From an uncultured Kiritimatiellota bacterium (GTDB taxonomy: Bacteria; Verrucomicrobiota; Kiritimatiellia; RFP12; UBA1067): a stretch of DNA of 64,000 bases. The DNA is taken from contig CAKTZA010000009.1 of the NCBI GenBank assembly GCA_934635045.1, positions 18,002 through 82,001 on the forward strand, given 5' to 3'. Of this stretch, positions 32,192-39,311 are shown one piece after another (positions within the stretch are counted from its first letter, which is position 1; each line of letters begins with the position of its first letter). The position numbers were made by a program, and so were the translations under genes. The notes below the pieces were generated by a model. It was not told the origin of the DNA. It saw nothing but the letters and a program-made list of their open reading frames with translations, and searched no databases.

Positions 32192-33529
32192 TCAGGCGGG
32201 AACGCCGACCAGGATCTGCGGATGCGCTTCGGTGATGCGGATGCGGACGAGCGAGCCGATGGCCGGCGCGCGCAAGGCGCAGGCGGCATCGGCCGGCGGC
32301 TCCCAGACGACGATGCGGTTGCCAGAGTCGCGCCCCGACAGGCGCGCCTTGTTGCGCTTCGACGGCCCTTCGACCATGACCTCGCGCACCGTGCCGACAA
32401 GCGCGTCGTTGCGGCGCTGGCCGCGAACCTCCTGGTCGGCGAGAAGCACCTGGTCGCGCCGTTCCTTCTCCGCCGTCGGCACGTCGTCCGGCCGCGCCGC
32501 GCTGCGCGTCCCCGGACGCGGCGAGTACTTGAAGACGAAGGCGTTGTCGAAGCCGGCCTCCTCCATCAGCGACCGCGTCGCCTCGAAGTCCGCCTCCGTC
32601 TCGCCCGGATAGCCGACGATCACATCCGTCGTCACCGCGAATTCGGGATCGAACGCGCGGAGCTTCCGCACCGCGTCGAGGTACTCGGCGCGCGTGTAGC
32701 GCCGCCCCATCTCCTTCAGGATGCGGTCGGAGCCGGACTGCACCGGCAGGTGCAGGTGACGGCAGACCTTCGGGCAGTCCCGGTAGACGGCGACCAGCTC
32801 GTCCGTGCAGCCCTTCGGGTGCGCCGAGGTGAAGCGGATGCGCGCAAGCCCGTCGATCTCCTGCAGGGCGCGCAGAAGGCGCGGGAACGCCTCGCCCTCG
32901 TCCGTCTCCCACGCCCGGTTGCGGATGCCGTAGCGGAGGACGCTCTGTCCGAGGAGGCAGACCTCCTTCACGCCGCGCGCGGCGAGGCTCTTCACCTCGG
33001 CGATGACTTCCTTCGCCGGGCGGGAGTACTCGTGCCCGCGCACGTCCGGGACGATGCAGTAGCTGCACCGGTTGTCGCAGCCGAGAAGCACCGTCACGTA
33101 GCTCTGCACGGCGGCGAACGTCCCGGCGCGGCGCGTGTCCGGGTGCGCGTCCAGCCCCTGCGGCACCTCGTCGTCGCCCAGCTCCAGCGTCGGGTACTTC
33201 GCGTCCGCCACGATCTTCGGGATGAGGCCGAAGCGACGCGGCCCGACGGCGAAATGCAGCTTCGGCAGGCGCCTGAAGACGTCCGCCCCCATCCGCTTGA
33301 CGGCACAGCCCATCAGGCCGACGACCTTGCCCGCCGCGAGCAGGTTCCCGGCCTTGCCGACGGACTTCTCCTCGGCCTTCTGGCGGACGGTGCAGCTGTT
33401 GATGAGGACGAGGTCGGCCGCGCCCTCCGTCGCGACCTCCTCATGGCCCGCCGCGACGAGCAGCGCCGCGACCGCCTCCGAGTCGCGCACGTTCATCTGA
33501 CAGCCGTAGGTATGGATAAGGAACTTCAC
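32192..33529 (-). CDS. miaB: tRNA-2-methylthio-N6-dimethylallyladenosine synthase
   Basis: 445 residues. The N-terminal MTTase domain is VKFLIHTYGCQMNVRDSE with the first conserved cysteine, then VLINSCTVRQKAEEK and LMGCAVKRM. The radical-SAM cluster is LLGCDNRCSYCIVPDVRG (CxxxCxxC), and a C-terminal TRAM domain (about 375-445) follows. This radical-SAM enzyme adds methylthio to i6A37 of tRNAs. GTG 33529 overlaps the stop of the upstream rlmD/trmA-like gene (GTGA) and begins directly at VKFLIHTYGCQMN; the longer frame is out of family. A relative such as MtaB/RimO is less likely given the QMN motif and PDVRG. Confidence 0.9.
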   Translation of the reverse strand: MKFLIHTYGCQMNVRDSEAVAALLVAAGHEEVATEGAADLVLINSCTVRQKAEEKSVGKAGNLLAAGKVVGLMGCAVKRMGADVFRRLPKLHFAVGPRRFGLIPKIVADAKYPTLELGDDEVPQGLDAHPDTRRAGTFAAVQSYVTVLLGCDNRCSYCIVPDVRGHEYSRPAKEVIAEVKSLAARGVKEVCLLGQSVLRYGIRNRAWETDEGEAFPRLLRALQEIDGLARIRFTSAHPKGCTDELVAVYRDCPKVCRHLHLPVQSGSDRILKEMGRRYTRAEYLDAVRKLRAFDPEFAVTTDVIVGYPGETEADFEATRSLMEEAGFDNAFVFKYSPRPGTRSAARPDDVPTAEKERRDQVLLADQEVRGQRRNDALVGTVREVMVEGPSKRNKARLSGRDSGNRIVVWEPPADAACALRAPAIGSLVRIRITEAHPQILVGVPA

Positions 33530-34722
33530 TTCTTCTTCAGCACGACCAGCGTCTCGAAGCGCGCCGTGCGCGGAAACATGTTGAACCACCGGACGGACGC
33601 GACGTCATACGACCGCGTAATCTCGCGCAAGTCGCGCACGAGCGTCGCCGGATCGCAGCTCACGTAGAGGATGCGCGGAGCCGCCGACGCCGCGAGCCCC
33701 TGCGCGCCGCCCGGCTCCAGCCCACCGCGCGGCGGATCGACGATGACGGTCGTCTGCGGCCCAATGGGCAGACGCTTCAGGCAGCGCCCGACCTGCTCGG
33801 CGCGGAATGTCGCCTGCGCGGCTTTCTGCGCGGCGGCGTTCCGCGTCGCGAACGCGACCGCCTGACGGCCCGACTCGACGCCGAGCAGCTTCGGCGGACG
33901 GCACGCGAGCCCGAACACGCCCACGCCACAGTAGAGATCGAGAACCTCCGGCGCGACCGCGCGACCCTTTTCGTATTCGGCGACGACCGCCTGGGCGAGC
34001 GCTTCACCGACTTCGGGATTGACCTGGTAGAAGCCATCCGCCGGCACCTCGAAGTCAAGGCCACACGTCGTCTCCTTCAGGACAAGATCCTTCGGCGCGT
34101 CGCCGACCCACCACTTGACGCCCGTCTTCCTCGTCCAGCGGACGGTGACGTTCCCCTTCTGCGCCGTGTCGCGGCGGACGGCCTCCGGCCCCGTCGTGAG
34201 CAGCGTCGTCACCGCACGCCGGATCTCGGGCAGCTTCGCGTTGATCTCGGGCCGCGCCAATGGATCGCTCGTCACGTCGACAATGGCGTGGCTCGGCTCC
34301 ATGCGGTAGCCGATCGCCCACGCGCCATCCTGCCGCGCGAAATGGTAGACGACCTTGTTGCGGTAGTGGAGGAAGGAGGGAACGGGGAACGGGGAACGGG
34401 GGAAGAAGGGGGCCTGGATGCGGGCGCGGTCGAAGAACTCGCGGAGCTGCTGTTCCTTGGCGGCGCATTCGCCCGCCTCGGAAAGCCCCGCGTAGACCAT
34501 GCCCGGCATAGCGCCCGCCACGGCGTCATCGCGCCGCTCCGGCGAGCGTTCGACGACCTCGACGAGACGCGCCTTGACGAAGTGCTTCTTCTCCTCGACA
34601 ATCTCGGCCTTGACCTGCTCGCCGGCCCACGCGCCGGGCACGAACACGACACGCCCGTCGCCGAGGCGGCCGAGGCCGTCCCCGCCGTAGACGTTCTTCG
34701 CGATGTAGACGGTCGAGATCAC
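33526..34722 (-). CDS. RNA (uracil-5-)-methyltransferase of the RlmD/TrmA type
   Basis: 398 residues: an N-terminal TRAM-like beta-barrel (about 1-55: GDGLGRLGDGRVVFVPGAWAGEQVKAEIV), an iron-sulfur/central region (DDAVAGAMPGMVYA, CAAKEQQLREFF) that seems to lack a full four-cysteine cluster, then a class I SAM methyltransferase: VLDLYCGVGVFGL, VIVDPPRGGLEPGG, ILYVSCDPATLVRDL with the catalytic cysteine. It makes 5-methyluridine in 23S rRNA or tRNA. Residues about 105-112 (PRSPFPVPS) come from a GGGAACGGGG-type repeat. It overlaps GH97 upstream and miaB downstream by 4 nt each. Confidence 0.85.
   Translation of the reverse strand: MISTVYIAKNVYGGDGLGRLGDGRVVFVPGAWAGEQVKAEIVEEKKHFVKARLVEVVERSPERRDDAVAGAMPGMVYAGLSEAGECAAKEQQLREFFDRARIQAPFFPRSPFPVPSFLHYRNKVVYHFARQDGAWAIGYRMEPSHAIVDVTSDPLARPEINAKLPEIRRAVTTLLTTGPEAVRRDTAQKGNVTVRWTRKTGVKWWVGDAPKDLVLKETTCGLDFEVPADGFYQVNPEVGEALAQAVVAEYEKGRAVAPEVLDLYCGVGVFGLACRPPKLLGVESGRQAVAFATRNAAAQKAAQATFRAEQVGRCLKRLPIGPQTTVIVDPPRGGLEPGGAQGLAASAAPRILYVSCDPATLVRDLREITRSYDVASVRWFNMFPRTARFETLVVLKKK
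34378..34412. repeat. GGGGAACGGGGAAC repeat in the rlmD/trmA-like gene
   Basis: Three units of GGGAACGG(G), translated in frame as ...PRSPFPVPS. The same repeat is longer in folC (48067-48130). Confidence 0.75.
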
Positions 34723-36749
34723 TTCGTGAACTTCACGACGAATCCGCCGCCCTGTGCCAGGCGGAAGGGCATCCTCTCGCCGGCCTTGACCCGCTTCGTC
34801 TCGTGGACGTAGTGCGTCGGCTGCGCGTCGGCGTCCGCCGCGTCACGGAAGATCTCCGCCGTCCATTCGCCCGCGCCGAGGAACGACGTCTCAACCGTGA
34901 AGTCCTGCGCCGTCGCGGACGCGATGCCGGCCGCGTACCAGCTGCCGTCCTTCGCCTGGCGCGCGCACGCCGCGACCGTGTCCGGCGTGCCGCCAAGGGC
35001 GACCGTGTCCTTCCAGACGACGGGCGTCGCCGCCATGAACGCGAACGACTCCATGTTCCGCTCGTAGTTCGTCGGCGAGTCGCTCAGCATTTGGAGCGGC
35101 GCCTCGTAGAGGGCCATCATCGCCATCTGCCGGCACCGCGTGCCGACCGAGCCGGGGAAGTTGCCGGTCTTGCCCTTCGCCGGGTACTTCCCGACCGGGT
35201 AGTTCAGCATCGCGCCCGGCGTGTAGTCCATCGGGCCCGCCGTCAGGCGCAGGTAGAACGCCCGTACGTCGTTCGCCATCATGTCGTAGTCGCCGCCGAA
35301 CCACTTCATCTGCTCAAGCCCGTGGATGCCCTCGTAGTTGACGATGTTCGGGTACATCCGCTGCATCCCGACCGGGCGGTAGGCGCCGTGGTAGTCGACG
35401 AGCATCCGGTGCCGCGCGCAGGCCGCCGCGAACCTCTCGAGGAAGTTCGCGACCTCCGCGTCGCCCCGGTCCATGAAGTCGACCTTGAAGCCCTTCGCGC
35501 CGAGCTTCGCGAAGTGCGCGGCGACCTTCTCCTCCTCGCCGTAGGCCTGCGCCCACGCCATCCAGAGGATGATGCCGACGCCCTTCCTGTCAGCGTAGTC
35601 GATGATGTGCGGCACGTCCACGTTCGGGTGGTACTTCCAGATGTTGAGCGACTCGCTCCAGCCCTCGTCGAGGATCACGTACTCCACGCCCGTCTTCGCC
35701 GCGAAGTCGACGAACCGCTCGTAGGTTTTCGTGTTGCAGCCGTCGTTGCCCTGGTTGTCGAAGCAGTTCCACCAGTCCCACGCGACCTTGCCGGGCTTCA
35801 CCCACGAGAAGTCCGCGCCCTTCGCCGCCGGCGTCGCGAGGGCGTTCACGATGTCCGCCTCGCAGAGCTTCGACGGCGCGTCCGCGAGGACGAACGTGCG
35901 CCACGGGAAGGTGCGCGCGCCGTCCGCGACGAGCAGGTAGTCCTCGAATTCCGTGATCTTCACCCAGCGGCCGCCCTTGTCGAGCTTCTGGTCTCCCCAG
36001 CCGCCGACACGCTGAGTCTTCTTCGGCCAGCGCGCGAATTCGGCCTTGAGCTCGACAGGGCCGGACTTCTCCGTGCGCGTCAGGTTCCAGACCGGGTAGC
36101 CGCGCACGTCCGACTCGGTGACGGCGACCGTCTTGCCGCCGGTCGTGTAGACGAGCGGAAGATAGACCAGGCGGTCGCCCTGCCAGCTCGCCGGGCCGCC
36201 GTCCTTTGACGTCAGCACGTCCGCCGCCGACAGGCGACGGGGAACGCTCTCCTCCTGACCGAAGCCGCCGGTGTAGTTGGCCCAGCACGTCGCTGCCGCG
36301 TCCGGGATCGTCACGTCGGCCTTTTCCGCGTCGATCGTGCCGCCCTTCGCCGTGTAGAAGCGGTAGGCGACGCCGTCGTTGCGCGCGGCAAGCTCGATGC
36401 CCCAGTCGCCGAAATCGGCCTTCGCGAACGCGCCCGCGAGGTCGAGCCTGTCCTTCTTGTAGACCGGCGCGGTCTCGACGCCCGTCTGCGTCCACCGCGT
36501 GACCGTCGGCTTCTTCGTCGCCGCGTCCTTCCAAAGGCAGCGCCCGTCGACCTTCAGGCTGATCTCGCTCTTCGCGACGACCTCCACGCCGTCACGGGCG
36601 ACCGCGTAGGCCAGCGGATTCGTCCAGAGCCGGATTTCGTTGCGCCCGTCCGGCGAAACCGCCGTCATTTCGGGCTTGCCCGTCTTGCAGAGGCAGCAGC
36701 AGCCCGCCGCAGCCGCGCAGAGTGTCAGCGCCATCAGGAGTTTCTTCAT
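34719..36749 (-). CDS. GH97 glycoside hydrolase, lipoprotein
   Basis: 676 residues with a lipoprotein signal (LTLCAAAAGC, cysteine about residue 17). The N-terminal GH97_N beta-sandwich (about 30-280) includes AVSPDGRNEIRLW and VTESDVRGYPVWNL. The (beta/alpha)8 catalytic domain (about 290-560) contains VAWDWWNCFDNQGNDGCNTKTYERFVDFAAKTGVEYVILDEGWSE, VGIILWMAWAQAYG and FKVDFMDRGDAEV, then KWFGGDYDMMANDVRAFYLRLTAGPMDYTPGAM. The C-terminal domain ends near 676. GH97 includes inverting alpha-glucosidases and retaining alpha-galactosidases; the type cannot be settled here. It overlaps the rlmD-like start by 4 nt. Confidence 0.92.
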   Translation of the reverse strand: MKKLLMALTLCAAAAGCCCLCKTGKPEMTAVSPDGRNEIRLWTNPLAYAVARDGVEVVAKSEISLKVDGRCLWKDAATKKPTVTRWTQTGVETAPVYKKDRLDLAGAFAKADFGDWGIELAARNDGVAYRFYTAKGGTIDAEKADVTIPDAAATCWANYTGGFGQEESVPRRLSAADVLTSKDGGPASWQGDRLVYLPLVYTTGGKTVAVTESDVRGYPVWNLTRTEKSGPVELKAEFARWPKKTQRVGGWGDQKLDKGGRWVKITEFEDYLLVADGARTFPWRTFVLADAPSKLCEADIVNALATPAAKGADFSWVKPGKVAWDWWNCFDNQGNDGCNTKTYERFVDFAAKTGVEYVILDEGWSESLNIWKYHPNVDVPHIIDYADRKGVGIILWMAWAQAYGEEEKVAAHFAKLGAKGFKVDFMDRGDAEVANFLERFAAACARHRMLVDYHGAYRPVGMQRMYPNIVNYEGIHGLEQMKWFGGDYDMMANDVRAFYLRLTAGPMDYTPGAMLNYPVGKYPAKGKTGNFPGSVGTRCRQMAMMALYEAPLQMLSDSPTNYERNMESFAFMAATPVVWKDTVALGGTPDTVAACARQAKDGSWYAAGIASATAQDFTVETSFLGAGEWTAEIFRDAADADAQPTHYVHETKRVKAGERMPFRLAQGGGFVVKFTK

Positions 36750-36812
36750 GCGTCGTTTTCCTTTTCGTCTTTTATGCGTTTTTCTTGTTATGTGTTTTCC
36801 TTGGTGGTCAAA

Positions 36813-37631
36813 TCAGAGGACGATGTTGTCGATAAGGCGCGTCTTGCCGCAGTACGCCGCGACGAGGACGCAGCAGCCCTTCGCGATCTTCTTGCGCGGC
36901 TCCAGTGTCTCGGCGTCGACGCATTCGACATAGTCGACCTTGAGCCCGCCCTTCGCAATCGCCTTCGCGGCAGCCTCCGTCGTCTTGACCAGCCCGGCCT
37001 TGACGGCCTTCAGCGTCTGGGAGAGAACGAGGGCCTTCGCCTTCTCGTCGTCCGTCAGGTACGTGTTGCGGCTCGACCGCGCAAGCCCCGACGGCTCGCG
37101 CACGATCGGCGCGACGACGACCTGAAGGTCGAAGTTGAGGTCGCGCACCATCCGCTTGATGACCTGCGCCTGCTGGTAGTCCTTCTGACCGAAGACGGCG
37201 AAGTCGGGATGCGCGAGATTGAAGAGCTTGGCGACGACCGTGCAGACGCCCCGGAAGTGGCCGGGACGCCGCGCGCCGCAGAGGCCCTTCGAGAGGTCTT
37301 CCTCGGTGACGTAGACGGAGTGGCGCGGGAGGTACATGTTCGCCGGCGTCGGGAAGAAGACCGCCGTCGCGCCCGCCGCGCGGCACTTCGCGAGGTCGGC
37401 CTGCTCGTCGCGCGGATACTTCTCGTAGTCTTCGCCCGGACAGAACTGCACGGGGTTCACGAACACGGAGACGACAATCTCGTCCGCCCCCTTGGCCTTC
37501 GCCTTCGCGATCAGCGAGAGATGCCCCTCGTGCAGATAGCCCATCGTCGGCACAAGCGCGATCTTCGCGCCGGCGAGCTTGCGGGCCTTGGCCCATTTCT
37601 GGAGTTTCAGCGGTTCACGGAAGATTTTCAT
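36813..37631 (-). CDS. panC: pantoate--beta-alanine ligase
   Basis: 272 residues. The HIGH-type nucleotidyl-transfer motif is PTMGYLHEGHLSLI (His34, His37), and the pantoate site includes VSVFVNPVQFCPGEDYEKYPRD, PGHFRGVCTVVAKLFNL and FGQKDYQQAQVIKRMVRDL; the KSSRN-like lobe is SGLARSSRNTYL. It makes pantothenate for coenzyme A. The start ATG 37631 lies 7 nt after an extended -10 box, so the mRNA is probably leaderless; the longer frame upstream has no ribosome-binding site. It stands alone from other pantothenate genes in this window. Confidence 0.95.
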   Translation of the reverse strand: MKIFREPLKLQKWAKARKLAGAKIALVPTMGYLHEGHLSLIAKAKAKGADEIVVSVFVNPVQFCPGEDYEKYPRDEQADLAKCRAAGATAVFFPTPANMYLPRHSVYVTEEDLSKGLCGARRPGHFRGVCTVVAKLFNLAHPDFAVFGQKDYQQAQVIKRMVRDLNFDLQVVVAPIVREPSGLARSSRNTYLTDDEKAKALVLSQTLKAVKAGLVKTTEAAAKAIAKGGLKVDYVECVDAETLEPRKKIAKGCCVLVAAYCGKTRLIDNIVL

Positions 37632-37638
37632 GGCGCGT

Positions 37639-37647
37639 ATTATACCA
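37639..37647 (-). promoter_or_regulatory. extended -10 promoter for panC (leaderless)
   Basis: TGGTATAAT 7 nt before ATG 37631; the spacing is the same as upstream of the module-RhuM gene and the acetyltransferase-like gene. Confidence 0.73.
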
Positions 37648-37679
37648 TAACGCCGACGACGACCGCGCACGGCGCGCCG

Positions 37680-38540
37680 TCAGACGAGATTTCGAAGATA
37701 CTGCCCATAGCTCGACTTCCCGTAGGCGTCGGCCAGCCGCTTCAGCTGGGCCTTGTCGATCCAGCCCTGCGACCACGCGATCTCCTCGATGCAGCTCATC
37801 TGGAGGCCCTGCCGCTCGACGATCGCCCGCACGTAGTTCGTCGCGTCCGCCAGCGACTGGTGCGTGCCCGTGTCGAGCCAGGCATAGCCGCGGCTCATGA
37901 CCTTCACCTTCAGCTCGCCGCGCCGGAGGTATTCGCGGTTCACGTCCGTGATCTCGAATTCGCCGCGCGCGGACGGCTTCAGGTTCGCCGCGATCTCCAC
38001 GACGGAGTTCGGATAGAAGTAGAGCCCGACGACCGCGTAGTTCGACTTCGGCTGTGCCGGCTTTTCCTCCAGCGAGACGGCCCGTCCGTCCCGGCCAAAT
38101 TCCACGACGCCGTACCGTTCGGGATCCGCCACGCGGTAGCCGAAGACCGTCGGCGCCGGATCCGCGTTCGCCGCGCGCAGCATCGCCGGCAGCTCCGCGC
38201 CGTAGAAGATGTTGTCGCCGAGGACGAGGCAGACCTCATCGCCGCCGATGAAGTCGCGTCCGAGCACGAACGCCTGCGCAAGTCCGTTCGGCGTCTCCTG
38301 AACCTTGTAGGAGAAGCGCATGCCGAGGTCGGAGCCGTCCCCCAGAAGCCGCTCGAACAGCGGCAGGTCGGTCGGCGTCGAGATGACGAGGACGTCGCGG
38401 ATCCCGGCGAGCATGAGCGTCGAGAGCGGATAGAAGACCATCGGCTTGTCGTAGACCGGCAGCAGCTGCTTCGAGACGACGCGCGTGAGCGGATGAAGCC
38501 GCGTCCCCGCGCCTCCCGCGAGGATGATTCCCTTTCGCAT
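37680..38540 (-). CDS. rmlA: glucose-1-phosphate thymidylyltransferase
   Basis: 286 residues. The nucleotide-binding signature is GIILAGGAGTRLHPLT, followed by SKQLLPVYDKPMVFYPLSTLMLAGIRDVLVIS, CLVLGDNIFYG and EEKPAQPKSNYAVVGLYFY, all diagnostic of the RmlA sugar nucleotidylyltransferase. It forms dTDP-glucose, the first step to dTDP-rhamnose and related cell-surface sugars. Rml B, C and D are not in the window. ATG 38540 is 9 nt after the Bax-inhibitor-1 stop codon, so the two are probably co-transcribed. Confidence 0.94.
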   Translation of the reverse strand: MRKGIILAGGAGTRLHPLTRVVSKQLLPVYDKPMVFYPLSTLMLAGIRDVLVISTPTDLPLFERLLGDGSDLGMRFSYKVQETPNGLAQAFVLGRDFIGGDEVCLVLGDNIFYGAELPAMLRAANADPAPTVFGYRVADPERYGVVEFGRDGRAVSLEEKPAQPKSNYAVVGLYFYPNSVVEIAANLKPSARGEFEITDVNREYLRRGELKVKVMSRGYAWLDTGTHQSLADATNYVRAIVERQGLQMSCIEEIAWSQGWIDKAQLKRLADAYGKSSYGQYLRNLV

Positions 38541-38549
38541 GGCGTCCCT

Positions 38550-39269
38550 CTATTTCTTGCTGCCGTTGCCGAGGAAGCGCAGGATGTGCAGGAACAGGTT
38601 GATGAAGTCGAGGTAGAGCGTCAGCGCGCCGAGGATGCCGACGCGATGGCGCGCCGCCGCGTCAAGCGAGCCTTCGACCGCCGCGAGCCGCCGGATCTTC
38701 TGCGCGTCGTACATCGTCAGGCCCGTGAAGATCAGGATGCCCGCGAAGGAGATGATCAGGTCAAACCCGGACGACCGCGTGAACAGGTTCACGACGCCGG
38801 CGAGGATGAGCCCCCACAGCGCCATGCCGCAGACGGAACCGATGCTCGACAGGTCGCTCTTCGTCACGCTCCCCCAGATCGCGAGCCCGCCGAACATGCC
38901 GGCCGTGATGAAGAAGACCTTCTGGACGAGCGCGAGTTCGTAGGCGATGAAGACGACCGAGAGCGTCAGCCCGTTCACCGCCGCATAGGCGACGAACATG
39001 AGGTACGCGAGCGCAACCGGCATCTTCTGAATCGCGAAGCTTAGGATCAGCACGAGCGCGAGTTCGGCGACGATGCAGCCCATGAAGCCAGGGCCCTGAA
39101 GGACAACCTGCCACAGGCCCGTCGAGGCCGTCAACCACGCGACAATGCCCGACAGCGCGAGCCCCGCGCACATCCACCCGTAGACGATCTTGAACGTCGC
39201 CGCAATCTGCGTCTGCTTCGCCGCAGTCGCATAGCCAGGGTGCCCAAACTGCTTCTCAAAGTCAATCAT
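38550..39269 (-). CDS. Bax inhibitor-1/YccA-family membrane protein
   Basis: 239 residues with seven hydrophobic helices and the BI-1 pattern: TFKIVYGWMCAGLALSGIVAW, FAIQKMPVALAYLMFVAYAAVNGLTLSVVF, FFITAGMFGGLAIWGSVTKSDLSS, LTMYDAQKIRRLA with the pH-sensing Asp, and LTLYLDFINLFLHILRFLG. Family members are calcium-leak channels or protease regulators in bacteria (YccA, YetJ). It has an extended -10 box 29 nt upstream of ATG 39269 and an AAGGAG ribosome-binding site. Confidence 0.9.
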   Translation of the reverse strand: MIDFEKQFGHPGYATAAKQTQIAATFKIVYGWMCAGLALSGIVAWLTASTGLWQVVLQGPGFMGCIVAELALVLILSFAIQKMPVALAYLMFVAYAAVNGLTLSVVFIAYELALVQKVFFITAGMFGGLAIWGSVTKSDLSSIGSVCGMALWGLILAGVVNLFTRSSGFDLIISFAGILIFTGLTMYDAQKIRRLAAVEGSLDAAARHRVGILGALTLYLDFINLFLHILRFLGNGSKK

Positions 39270-39298
39270 GGTCTTTCTCCTTTGTTCGTTAGGACGCT

Positions 39299-39307
39299 AT
39301 TATACCA
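39299..39307 (-). promoter_or_regulatory. extended -10 promoter for the BI-1 / rmlA unit
   Basis: TGGTATAAT on the minus strand; the sequence around it is itself near-palindromic (TAATATATGG and flanks). Confidence 0.68.
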
Positions 39308-39311
39308 TATA